From: Paragorgia papillata
Lineage: Eukaryota > Cnidaria > Anthozoa > Scleralcyonacea > Coralliidae
Direction: 5' to 3'
Assembly (NCBI GenBank): GCA_035771165.1
Contig: JAWNZC010000087.1
Location: 6,538,501-6,602,500 of the forward strand
DNA: 64,000 nucleotides
Shown: piece after piece, positions 44,843 through 54,524 of the stretch
Position numbering within the stretch: position 1 is the stretch's first letter
Layout of the letters: every line of letters starts with the position of its first letter
Translations under genes and position numbers: made by a program
Notes under the pieces: model-generated
The model's database searches: none
Seen by the model: only the letters and a program-made list of their open reading frames with translations
What the model was told of the DNA's origin: nothing

Positions 44843-44905
44843 GTATATGAGCTGTTCCGCAATTTGATTGGTTCAGCTACTCACTGTATATCAGCTCATA
44901 TACGG
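44843..44905 (+). promoter_or_regulatory. hairpin with inverted CCAAT box upstream of the recombinase gene
   Basis: GTATATGAGCTG and CAGCTCATATAC form 12-bp arms around a loop containing AATTTGATTGGTTCAG. ATTGG is an inverted CCAAT box about 60 bp before the ATG at 44934. The same layout with different arms is at 3003-3080. Confidence 0.5.
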
Positions 44906-44933
44906 TGAGTAATGAAAGCAATAAAAAATCAAA

Positions 44934-46374
44934 ATGGCTGACCGTTTTGCTCAGCTTGATGAACAAGAAATAAAAACCCTTCTTGAGAATGCAACACCGG
45001 ATAATACCAAAAAAACAACAAGATATGGAATGAAAATATTTAATGGTAAGTAAAGCAAACTAAAAAACTAGCCTTTTTCAAAATAAGGGGTGGTTTTGAA
45101 GTTAAATTTGACATGAAACGACTGAAAAGGAGTGCAAAGTTTTGAAAGACAAGAGAGAAAGGTAGAAATTAAATTAATTACATTGAATTTTAGATTGGTT
45201 TACCTCTTCCAATTTTTCTGGCGGTTTGTACATCACAGAGATGACAAAGGCAGAGTTAAACACTTGCTTGAAGGTGTTTTATACATCTGCTAGGCAAGTT
45301 GACGGCTCGTATTACAAGAAAAATACGATAAAAAGCATCCGAGCAGCAGTTGACAGATTCTTGAGAAATCCTCCAAACAACAAGCCATTTTCTATCATTG
45401 GCGACCCTGCTTTCACCGAAGCAAATTCAGTGTTAGATGCGTTCGTGAAAGACCTCAGGAAAACTGGGAAAATCGCCGGTTTGGTCCACAAAAAGCCAAT
45501 AACCCAGGAGCAAATTAAGTTGTTGTTTGACAGTGGCGAATTAGGTCCAGCCGACAGCACTGATCCATCACAATTGCTTTGTACCGTTTGGTTTTACCTT
45601 GGCTTTTACTTGGGACGACGAGGAAGAGAAAACCAGAGGAAACTTAAGCCAAATATCCTGGTTTTAAGATCAACAGCAGACGGCAAGTTATATTTCGAGC
45701 TGAACCGGGAAGTCGCAGGTTCAATCCTGTCAACAAAAAACCACCAAGGCGGTTTAGCCGACGTCGAAGACGAGTCCGACGGGAAAATCTTTGCCCAGCC
45801 AGCTTCAAAATTCTGTCCTGTAGCCACCATCCAGAATTATTTAAAGCACCTAAATCCCCAGTGCGATGCTCTTTTCCAACGACCGAGAAGCTCTAAAAAT
45901 GGCGAAGTTTGGTACTGCAACTCTCCCGTTGGCGAGTCAACCTTGGCAAACATGCTTCGTCACATGAGTTCACGAGCAGGAATAACACCGCCATTAACCA
46001 ACCACTGCATACGAGCTACCTCCGTGACCGCACTATCTGATGCTCACGTCGAAACCCGTTTTATTAAATCGGTCACCGGCCATAAGTCTGATCAGTCGAT
46101 TGAATCATACAACAGTCGTCCTTCGATAAACGAACAAGAACGAATGTCGAGCACGCTGAGCAAATATCTTCAACCAGAAACGGCTACACCTCAATCCTCC
46201 TCATCGTTGCAATGTTTGGACAAAGCGGTTCACAAAGATGATAACCTTCAATCGTCGGTTGAAATGAGATCAGACGGCGACAACCACACAATAACAGTGA
46301 ACAGGCAAAGCACGCACATGACAAGCAGCCCCACATTCAACTTCCACAACTGCAACGTTCAAATCTACAACTGA
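44934..46374 (+). CDS. KIAA1958/Crypton-type tyrosine recombinase, two exons, apparently intact
   Basis: Exons 44934-45045 and 45194-46374, joined by GTAAGT and a TTTTAG acceptor, encode 430 residues. Exon 1 gives MADRFAQLDEQEIKTLLENA and leads through the splice into IFNDWFTSSNFSGGLYITEM, the N-terminal core-binding domain. The catalytic domain shows R in YLGRRGREN (about residue 182), K in STKNHQGG (about 219), HCIR as the HxxR box (308-311), GH (334) and the nucleophile Tyr in ESYN (343). All six-box residues of a tyrosine recombinase are present. The C-terminal 80 residues are Ser/Gln-rich and end FNFHNCNVQIYN. In this family the enzyme cuts and joins DNA through a 3'-phosphotyrosine. The start is supported by the splice-phase fit. 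No stop or frameshift. Domesticated host copies (KIAA1958, ZMYM, QRICH1) share this domain; here the hairpin ends favour a mobile element. Confidence 0.85.
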
Positions 46375-46683
46375 CTGTTTTTTTAACAGTAATCTTTCGA
46401 ACCAACGTTAATATACATGATCGTTCATTCTTGATCATTGTAGTGATGTGTTAAATTTCACAAATCTTGTATTTTTTGTCTGTTGTTTATCATCCATACG
46501 ATGAACGTCCCCTGTTCGTTTCCACAGTGGTTCGTTTGAATCGTTTCGAATGTACATTTCACTACGCATGACGGAAGCGCCATGGCAAGGGCGGAGAAAC
46601 GTCATTTGTTTACGTTGTTAATTAAAAATTGTTATGAAATTGTACGTTAGTAAATTTTTTGCTCATATATAATAGTGGATGTC

Positions 46684-46798
46684 TATATTATAAAACAATT
46701 ATACCATTCGCTCTCGTCGTATATGGCTGATAGCCGACTCGGCGAAGCGCCTCGTCGGCTATCAGCTCATATACGACTCGAGCTCATGGTATAATTGC

Positions 46799-46800
<2 letters not shown>
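46684..46800. repeat. nested terminal palindrome after the recombinase gene
   Basis: Outer arms TTATACCAT and ATGGTATAA, and inner arms GTATATGGCTGATAGCCGAC and GTCGGCTATCAGCTCATATA, meet at ACTCGGCGAAGCGCCTCGT. CTATCAGCTCATATACG is also present, in the same orientation, in the left hairpin (TATCAGCTCATATACG at about 44888-44905). Confidence 0.85.

Positions 46801-46801
<1 letters not shown>

Positions 46802-46871
<70 letters not shown>
46802..46871. repeat. (TA)n microsatellite (inner edge of right THAP arm)
   Basis: Long TA run between the Crypton-like element and the right inverted-repeat arm. Confidence 0.95.
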
Positions 46872-46873
<2 letters not shown>

Positions 46874-47389
46874 TGAAGAAAAAGACAACTTACTTCTTCT
46901 TTGCTAGGTATTGCTGAAACTTAATCTGGGTTTTCTGATGTGGGTCCGTTCTCTCCAACTACAAATACAGCTGTATTTTGAGCAGACAAACGAATCGCCT
47001 CGATGACAAGCTGCAATTCATCCCAGTCGCATATCCACGAATCTTTTCGGAATTCGGAGCAGGTAATCGAACGAAGTGTACAGGATCGCCAATCTTATTT
47101 TTGACCATCAAATGGGGGTATCGATAATCGTTTTTACAAGTTCCCCAAGCGCATCTTAGTGGCCACCATTTTGACGCACCGCGCTGAATGTCCGCATTTT
47201 TCGACTTTGTTTACGTTTTGCATACGTGACACTACACGTGTTTTTAATGTTGAAGTGGAGAATTATCTTCCGGACTCCTGGCCGGGCGTAGGGCCGAAGG
47301 CCTGGAGCCCGGTGAGCGTGCTAATCTCCACACGCGCGGAGTCCCTTTTACACGCGTGTGGAGTAAGCTACAGTAAGCTACAAAACTAT
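46872..47389 (-). mobile_element. right arm of the THAP-bearing inverted repeat
   Basis: Inverse of 42538-43036. On the minus strand it repeats the GC-rich palindrome, the promoter-like stretch and the THAP exon start (ATG near 47164) with small differences: a 1-base loss after the start (ACTAAGATGCGC against ACTAAGAGATGCGC) and several changes break the frame. A 10-bp duplication GTAAGCTACA lies at the outer end (47366-47385). The frame 47159-47398 on the plus strand is the reverse-strand shadow of this arm. Confidence 0.75.
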
Positions 47390-47956
47390 GTATATTAACT
47401 TCCATACTTCAAATTTTTAGCCCTCCATCGCTTTTTTTAAGACATTAACAACACTTAGCTTAATTATTTTGAAAAACACAGCTTCACCTGATAAGTAATA
47501 CTTCACCTCAGAGGAGGTGTTCAGCCTATCCCAGGGTACTTTGCGGTGGATTTCGCGGAGGACGACAACATGGCGTCGTGTTTTCCTCGTGAAATGCCGT
47601 GGCAAGAAACTCGGAATTTGACGTGGTAATCGACAATTATGGAGTTAATTCACTATTAATTCAAAATTATGTAACTAATAAAGAGATAAAGCTATCTATC
47701 CCAGTATTTCTACGCATTTCATTGGACGTAATTCCAAATTATTCCTGACGTGTTAAACTATACACAAGGTAAAGTGATTTAATCCACATAATGTATGAGA
47801 GTACAAATGAACTTTCGATAAGGCAAATGTGAACTAGAAGTGTTTCGATCGAAAGTATATGGTAGCTAGTTTCTTAAAACGGTTAAGTCTCCTTAAGTCT
47901 CCTTTCGTTTGTCCGTATTGTGTTTTTTAAATATATCGTTTTTTGTGTTGTTCGAA

Positions 47957-49813
47957 ATGGCGTCGAACAGAAACAGTGAGAAGAGACGTCGCGTACCTAG
48001 CGGCGATACTCCAAAAAAAGACAAGCCGTTGCGTGCTGAAGCTGAGTATGAACATTCTGTACGTCCACGTTGATCGTTATTTTCTTCTGAAGAGGTAAGG
48101 AGCATTTCTTTAATGAATTCTAATCAGAAACAGCTGAGCAGCAGACTGCGTAATTTATGTTTGCTTGTTATAATTTCACGCTTGGCCGCTTGGGGTTAAA
48201 TGCTAATATGGGTTATAGTTTAATAATCGCATCTGTTGTAGATGTGTAGTCTTCTAGTCAGTTTTGTAAAGCTTAGCTAAATGGGAATTTATGTTTTAGT
48301 CGTTGGATTGCTCTGAGCAACGAACTAGACAACCACCATGGTCAGAAGAGGAAGACTCTGCTTTGGTACAATTTGTTGCCTTACATGCATAAAGACCTTC
48401 AGAAGACGAATAATGAATGGCCTTCACTTCGTGTAACAGATCCTTACTGGCAAGAAGCACGTACTTTTTTAAGTAATTCCTGTGGTCCAACATCAAGAAC
48501 TGGTAAGAATATCAATTTTAATGACATAAATACACTTGTTAAACTTTAATGCTTATAAAAGTGGTGAGACTATAGGGGCTATAAATCAGGATAATTCTGG
48601 TGAACAAACTATTGGTATTTACATTATCATTGTGTGAGGTCGGTTCAATTCCACCTTTATTCTTGCCCCTTATTTATACCTTTTATAAATTGTATTTTGT
48701 TTATGTATTTATGAATAGTAGTATTTCAATGTGGAGTAATGTGTCTCGTGACTGCATGAAAATGCCAATTCATGTAAGTTTAGTACTGTACGCTTTGTGC
48801 TATTTAAATATTGCAATAAAAATTTAACAACTGTTGTTAATATTATAATAGCACAAAGTTATACAGATACTGTTATCTACAGGCTGTATGCATAATTATT
48901 TGCAAGCATGGTCTGCACATCTGTATTTACCACATACTTACTTGTGAGTCTCTGTGGATACCAGCAACCCTGGAGGAAACTAAGTCTTCTTTGTACAACA
49001 ATTACTTCCATTGTCATGTGTACTTTATGATAAGCTGGGGTTTATTATTATTTTAGGCACATGTGAATGTTGCATGTGTTGGCAAAGTAACAAGATGCGA
49101 AGACATGAAGCACTCTGAATATAGTGTGGAACCAGAAGTGCAAGTATAGTGCATGTTCATGTATTGCTGTGAAATTTGAATTCCTGGTCCAGGCATTTAG
49201 CGTTTGTTCTGGGCTCTGGCTAATGCAAAATGATCTTACTCAGCCAAGTGTACTGGCTGGTTTTTGCCTGTCTAAGATGACTTTGAGTAGTTGTATCCCT
49301 AATTATTTCTCCTCCATGCCAAGTGCTGAGAGATTTATTATCAATGGCAAAAATTGAAAGCTGACCTTAAAGTAACCAGATCTTGTTCAGTAACTACTGT
49401 CCACTTTAGTTAAAACTTAGGTACCAGCACTGAAAGCATTGTCAGAGTGTCATAAATCTGGTCATTTTTGGGTGAAAGCTGATGGAACTGACCTGAAAGC
49501 AGCATTGCAATACTCCACTAAGGGTGAATGGAATGGTGATGTTGATCTTGGTGATGGAAAGCTAGGCGAACTTCGGCAAGAATGTGAAACCCGAATGAGC
49601 GATGTGCATCAATGTGCCAACAAAAGCAACTTGTCAAAGAGTCAGTTGTATCACAGTTTGTAGGGGTTGTATACATACAAAGTTCTGGGTGGGCGTGCCA
49701 TTGACAAAGTATTTCTGGCACATGGTTTGAACACAGCAGTTCGGGTTTATCAGACCAAGTTTGACAAAGGTGGCACAGCAGAAGAAACATTAAAAGGATT
49801 GAACTACAACTAG
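47957..49813 (+). pseudogene. Myb/SANT-domain gene of the 9-bp-duplication element, decayed
   Basis: Probable exons. Exon 1, 47957-48094, MASNRNSEKRRRVPSGDTPK onward, basic, with an in-frame TGA at about 48071, ending at GTAAGG. Exon 2, about 48300-48503, TRQPPWSEEEDSALVQFVAL, then after a frameshift near 48390 KTNNEWPSLRVTDPYWQEAR: a Myb/SANT-like helix-turn-helix (Trp-rich), ending at GTAAGA. Exon 3, 49421-49660, ALSECHKSGHFWVKADGTDL and GEWNGDVDLGDGKLGELRQE. The same frame continues past TAG 49660 to 49813 with RAIDKVFLAHGLNTAVRVYQ. One would expect a DNA-binding accessory protein. I recall cnidarian and fish proteins with similar blocks but cannot name the family. Stops make it a pseudogene. 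Confidence 0.55.
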
Positions 49814-49908
49814 TGTATATTATCATATCTACATAATTTAGCGACGCATTTGTCTTATATATATTAAGATATAACGAGTGTCAAAACTCTTAAAACAACA
49901 GAAGTGAT

Positions 49909-49913
<5 letters not shown>

Positions 49914-49947
<34 letters not shown>
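49914..49947. repeat. (TA)n microsatellite
   Basis: TA run followed by (CAA)n, inside the 9-bp-duplication element. Confidence 0.95.
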
Positions 49948-49949
<2 letters not shown>

Positions 49950-50074
49950 CAACAACAACAAAATGGGAAATCTAAACGACTATTTCTTATTATTTCCTAT
50001 AAAGTCAACAACGTATTTTAAACAAATCACAAATGACAAGTAGTCCGAATATTAAAAAAATATGACACATGACT

Positions 50075-50443
50075 TCACGGCGTTAGACAGTTCAAAAGAA
50101 CGTCAAACTTAGGTGTTCGTAAAAAACAATTTTTATTGGTATTACAATCAGTTTTAATAACTATAACAATACATACAGTAAAATCACAGCAAGATAGAAA
50201 CTTCACACAAAGCGGGTAAGGCATCTGCTTGAGCCGTTCAACCTCATCATTGTCGATATCGTAAAGTAAAACAATTCTTCTTTCCTCCAACTTTTCGATC
50301 AAACTCATATGAGCAATACGACCATATAAACAAAACGAATTTACTGTGTTAAACACATAAGTTCTCTCCTCTTCTTCGATACAATACAACACGACCAACT
50401 GGTCTTTCTTCAACGCACTAGACTCGCTCTCTATCACTTCCAT
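50075..50443 (-). CDS. uncharacterised ORF convergent with the Myb/SANT gene
   Basis: A 122-residue frame from ATG at 50443, about 65-90 bp inside the right TIR: MEVIESESSALKKDQLVVLY, then CIEEEERTYVFNTVNSFCLY, then LLYDIDNDEVERLKQMPYPL. Acidic and hydrophobic stretches alternate. The part after PLCV (VIVIKTD..) looks like read-through of non-coding DNA, so the real product may be spliced near 50220. No domain recognised. The start close to the TIR suggests the TIR acts as promoter. It could be a second subunit needed with the Myb/SANT protein, or noise. Confidence 0.4.
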   Translation of the reverse strand: MEVIESESSALKKDQLVVLYCIEEEERTYVFNTVNSFCLYGRIAHMSLIEKLEERRIVLLYDIDNDEVERLKQMPYPLCVKFLSCCDFTVCIVIVIKTDCNTNKNCFLRTPKFDVLLNCLTP

Positions 50444-50911
50444 GATCCGAATGACGACAACTTCCGCCCGCTACATTTGATAATATAGTTTGTTCGCAAA
50501 GCATTGTGGGATAGGCTGAACACCTCCTCTGACTTCACCTAGTCTCCTCCGCAGGGAGCTGATCAAGGAATTGGCATCAATGGAAAAGTGGGGGGAGTTG
50601 CCTGCCAAAACTCGACATATATCTTAGGACTCGCGGAAATGTTCCCGCGCATCGCGAATTTGAATTTAAGAAAGGAGAGAAAACCTTCAGTTTAATTTGG
50701 CACTGAGGGAAGATTACGGTGTTATGTAGGCTCTGTTTCCAGCCTTATTTCGGGCTACGACCCGCCCCCGAAATCACGGCTGGGCTCGTGAGCTTGTCAT
50801 TGTCAATTTCCACCAATCACAAACGCGCCTGCATTTTCAGCAGGCATATATTATTGAACATTTGTATAAATTATCGTGACAGCCCAAAGTGGCGGTCAAT
50901 GGAAAGCTGTT

Positions 50912-51231
50912 AGAGACCTTAAGCAAATACAACGCGAACGTCAAGGACGACGTCCTTAACACAATAGAATTTTCTTCACACAACAAGGAAAATGAATAAT
51001 TTTTAGTCCCAAGAGTAATCGTAACGCCGCCCCCGGTCAACATACAACGAAACCTGTTGGTTCAGTTTGACTTCAAGCTACGGGACAATATCCTTTTTAA
51101 ACTCTAAAGCTTTTGGATGTCGAAAAACACACCTTAAGTATTCAATACTACGTAACTGATTGTAGTTTCTGCTAGATATATAGTGAATTTTAGATTGCCG
51201 TCATCGTCCTGGCTTGCTTAAGTTCCCTAAC
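50912..51231. mobile_element. MITE with GAGACCTTAAGC-type ends (copy A)
   Basis: Left GAGACCTTAAGCAAATACAA and, on the right, the inverse of GGGAACTTAAGCAAGCCAGG. TA borders both sides. The interior (GTCAAGGACGACGTCCTT, then ACTCTTGGGACT in inverse) matches the MITE at 61179-61545. A TA duplication suggests a Tc1/mariner-type MITE. Confidence 0.55.
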
Positions 51232-52034
51232 AAGTGAGGCGTACGACCGGATTTTCGAAACGTTTGAAGATTTTTTTTTGTTAAATATTTGCAACGTGAC
51301 CATTAGTGGCCAAGATGTGTTTGCCATTTAGCCTACTAGGTCAGGAAAATCACTGATATTTCAGTCAGCGTCAATAGTTTGTTGATATCGTAAACCCTAA
51401 CTCGAAATCAATCACAACTGCGATTTCGCCTTTGATTTCTTTCATGGAAGATGATCAGCTGCGGTTGCTCAAGTCAGTTTGAATCGCGGTAGAGTTCGGC
51501 GACGATTTATAGAACGACGAAGATGCTAAAAAGCGAATTGAACCTGGTGAATGTCAGATTGTTTATTTATGTTAATACCGTTTGTGTCTTCGTGAAATGG
51601 CGGGCCTAATTGTTGATTAAAGATGTCCGTAAGAACATATTGCACCATGCTTCAGTTCACGAAGCTCACTGAATTATAAGTCGTGTCTTTGCTGCATTTC
51701 TGCCATTTCAAACATCTGCGATTTATCGTTATGACAAAAATGCTTTGCTGTGTATAAATTATGCATTACGTCACAGACATAACAAATCGCTCACTCGTCC
51801 AGCCGTTCGTAGAAGGCTGGAAATCGACCCTAGGTGCTATCATACACCAAATCGTAGTTTCATTTAGGCCCACATGCAAATTAGTTTCCTATTCAATTTG
51901 GGTCCCTATGCAAATTACATCTTGTCTATTAAAGCATAACGGGAAGATAACATAGGCTGAGACTGCTTTTTCATGTTTTCATTATTTTGAGTTCATTATT
52001 TTTAGACCATTATTTTTAAACCATGTGAGTAGAG
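51232..52034. other. gene-free stretch
   Basis: No coding sequence supported. The open frame at 51761-51955 has no domain. Confidence 0.45.
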
Positions 52035-52215
52035 TTTAGTTGGTCTCTCCTGTGCTCCTAGGGTTTTTCACCGGGTTCTCCGGTTTTCCTCCCTCCGCAA
52101 AATCAACACCATCTGGGATAGGAGTGGCGCCCACCCCTGCCTTAGGGTAGCAGCTAAACGAAAGAGGTGCCTTCGGCTCCTCTGACTGCGGTATGTATGT
52201 ATGTATGTATTTTTA
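52035..52215 (+). repeat. LINE/SINE-like 3' tail with (TATG)n
   Basis: GGGTTTTTCACCGGGTTCTC, CGGTTTTCCTCCCTCCGC and a hairpin AGAGGTGCCTTCGGCTCCTCT are followed by GACTGCGG and (TATG)n at 52192-52211. This has the look of a retroposon 3' end with a short tandem tail; family not determined. Confidence 0.45.
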
Positions 52216-52566
52216 GACACTACGTTTAGGATTATTCGTTTCCGGTTTTGTTAAGTTGCCTATCCAGTTCCCCCTATTAAAGTTAAAATTGACTAACACT
52301 TGGACAATAGAACGCATAGGTTGATGCTGCTGGTTGCTAATGTTGAAGTCGTGTCAAATGTTATATATCGTACACTTTGTAGTAAACTATTTTAGAAGTG
52401 TAATAACGTTCTGGTGCTCTTCGAGCGCCGATCACAGCCGCATCAATCTAAGTTATTTAAAAAAAAAAATTTAGTTTGCCAGCTTCTCAATAGCTGAGCG
52501 GGGCTGGGCTTCTATTTTCTTTTTAAATTTGCTTTAGTGCAGACTTAAATGAAATTGAATGTTCAC

Positions 52567-53363
52567 TTAATCCTATCTAGACTGGGCTTTTTTTGGTCTT
52601 CTGGGGTTGGGTTGGGGGGGGGAGGGGGACCGGGAGGGGAATGGAATGTGCCCCCGGATAATATCTCAGAAAGTATTTATGATATCGAAGTGAAAATTGG
52701 CATGCTAATAGAACATTAAAAAATATTTTAATTTTTATTGCTGTCACCCCAGATGTTACGTATCTATGACGTCATACTTAAAAATACAGCTAAGTGAAAT
52801 ACAGGCAAATAATAGAGAAGAAAAACTCTCAAATCAATTATTTTAATATTACTGTAGCTTGAGCCAGTAGCAACAAGACAAAACTATAAAACGTAAAAAT
52901 TTAGAAAAAAATGGCTTATTCTTTTGTTTATGGTCGTTGAGTGAGTTGTTGTGATAAGAAGGCAAATGTTATATTCATTAACCAAGCTTTACTGTTCTAT
53001 TTTCTATCTTTAATCATTATCTGAAGTATCTTTTGAGCATCCGTAATTTTAAAAGCAATTTTTCATAAAAATTAAATGGATGACGTCACTCTATGACGTC
53101 TTTGTGCGGCCATCTTGGATTCCGCCATATTGGAATTGTGACGTCATTAGATGAACTTCAATAACACAAAATTCATGGAATTATATTATAAATACTAAAG
53201 TTAATCAAATACTCCAAAAAACGAAAATAAAACAAATTAAACCAGAATTTCGAAATTTTTGACACAAACGTCATCAAAAACGTCGTTGCTATGGCAACAC
53301 TAATTTGTGTAAAAAAATATTTTTACACCCCCCCCCCCCCCCCCCCAGTCTAGTTAGGATTAA
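52567..53363. mobile_element. TTAA-flanked MITE, derivative of the transposon at 55991
   Basis: TTAA at 52567-52570 and 53360-53363; ends TCCTATCTAGACTGGG and the inverse of TCCTAACTAGACTGGG. Its left 600 bp are similar to the inverse of 59230-59795 (for example AGTATCTCAGAAAGTATTTA-like, AGCAT..TAGAACATT, and the ATGACGTCA/GGCCATCTTGGAT.CCGCCATATTGGAAT block). Its right end, in inverse, resembles the left end at 55995. So it is a deletion derivative that kept both ends of the autonomous element. C-runs at 53330-53346. Confidence 0.75.
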
Positions 53364-54070
53364 GAGAATTCCCAACTGACTGTCAAAAGTGCGACAATAG
53401 AGCTATTTTAAACAATAATTGGTTTCAACCTAAAGCCTAATTAAGCAGAGTTTCACTAGCGTAATTAAAGGCTCACTGTAATAGAGGAAAAAATACATCA
53501 CTTGCTTTCCAGTGAAGTATTTCTTCACGCACCGCTGTAGACAAAATTCCTTGACATTTGATCCAAGAAACCCGTGAATTTAAATTATTTGACAACAAGT
53601 CAGGTCAGTTAATCGTTTAAAATAGTACATCAAATGTAACGTATTTTATAAATATTCAACTTAAATCGACAGGTTACAACCTCACTCAAAACCTACAGGT
53701 CTTTCAACATACGGCTTTCAACAAAATGCCAAGAAAATGACGTTTGAAATAGCAACAATTATTTCCACTTGTTTTCAAATTGTAGACGCTTTGATATTTT
53801 CGGTACAAAGGCTGATCGGATCAAAGGCTTTCTGCTGTTTTTAACTCAAGCAAATATATATATTCTGTGATTATAAACGTATTCCAATATATATGCATGC
53901 TACTTCAGTACTTCGGCAGAGTTGTTGAGCGGCGCCATTGTATATAGTAGAACTTAGTCTGCGGTTCGTCGACTTGGCTTAACGTTTTGCTGGCAAGTTT
54001 AAAGTCATCAGGTCAATTATTAAATATGCGTGTTATGTTCCTTTCAAAAGAGCATCCTGGTCATTTTGAC
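53364..54070. other. gene-free stretch
   Basis: AT-rich; no element named. On the minus strand CCTGATGACTTTAAACTTGC at about 53990-54012 has a CTGATGA word but no matching hammerhead arms. Confidence 0.4.
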
Positions 54071-54524
54071 CCCGTTCACACAATGCCTGTACGAAATCGG
54101 GCCGGTATAAAATCATCACGGTAGGAAACTGTTTACACGGTACCGGTATCATTTCATTCCGTTACTATTTTTACAGTTTAGTTAACTCCATTTTTATTAA
54201 ATTCCTGCCATGACTCTTCTTTTACCCCGTATTTTTAAGCAGAGAAAAAAGTTTCGTAAAACCGTGATGAAATCATTACGGTAAGGTGTTTATGCCGATA
54301 AAGGAATAATTTCTTTACGGTTTCATATCGTTACGGTTAGCATTACGGTTTCATATCGTTACGGTTAGTTAGCATTACGGTTTCATATCGTTACGGTTTC
54401 AAATCGTTACGGTTAGCATTACGGTTTCATGTCATTTCATGCCGGTATCGCGTGAAGGCAAGGCCTAACCGTAACGATTTCGTTACGGTTTCATTTCGTA
54501 CCGGCATCGTGTGAACGGAGTCTT
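54071..54524. mobile_element. MITE with CCGTTCACAC ends and ACGGTT tandem repeats
   Basis: Ends GACCCCGTTCACACAATGCC and the inverse of GACTCCGTTCACACGATGCC. The interior holds at least five copies of TACGGTTTCATATCGTTACG-like units of about 24-28 bp (54308-54430) and their inverse at both ends. Clustered subterminal repeats are typical transposase-binding arrays. Superfamily unknown; no duplication resolved. Confidence 0.65.

Larger units (their letters stand above)
44840..46793 (+). mobile_element. Crypton-like tyrosine-recombinase transposon, apparently complete
   Basis: A 1954-bp unit bounded by the direct repeat ATGGTATA (44840-44847 and 46786-46793), each copy lying next to a hairpin-forming sequence. 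The left hairpin (44843-44905) contains an inverted CCAAT box. The right hairpin is 46684-46796. Inside is one two-exon tyrosine recombinase gene with no stop. It is flanked on both outer sides by (TA)n, so it may have inserted into a TA tract. Cryptons move by recombination through a circle and have no TIR; the end definition here is inference. Confidence 0.65.
47500..50540. mobile_element. TIR transposon with 9-bp duplication carrying a Myb/SANT gene
   Basis: A 3023-bp element (47509-50531) with 25-bp inverted ends starting CAGAGGAGGTGTTCAGCC, perfect between both ends, flanked by ACTTCACCT at 47500-47508 and 50532-50540. It holds a plus-strand split gene with a Myb/SANT domain (47957-49813) and a convergent minus-strand ORF (50443-50075). 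No DDE transposase or other recombinase is recognised. A 9-bp duplication suggests Mutator-like transposition in trans, but the TIR class is not one I recognise. Confidence 0.8.

Noticed and set aside
45312..45830. Minus-strand ORFs within the recombinase gene
   Set aside because: Antisense shadows of a well-supported coding exon with catalytic motifs.
47159..47398. Plus-strand ORF matching a minus-strand ORF at 42402-42758
   Set aside because: The similarity reflects the inverted-repeat arms; these are the reverse-strand shadows of the THAP exon region.
53990..54012. CTGATGA word on the minus strand as a hammerhead
   Set aside because: No GAAA after a stem II and no matching arms.
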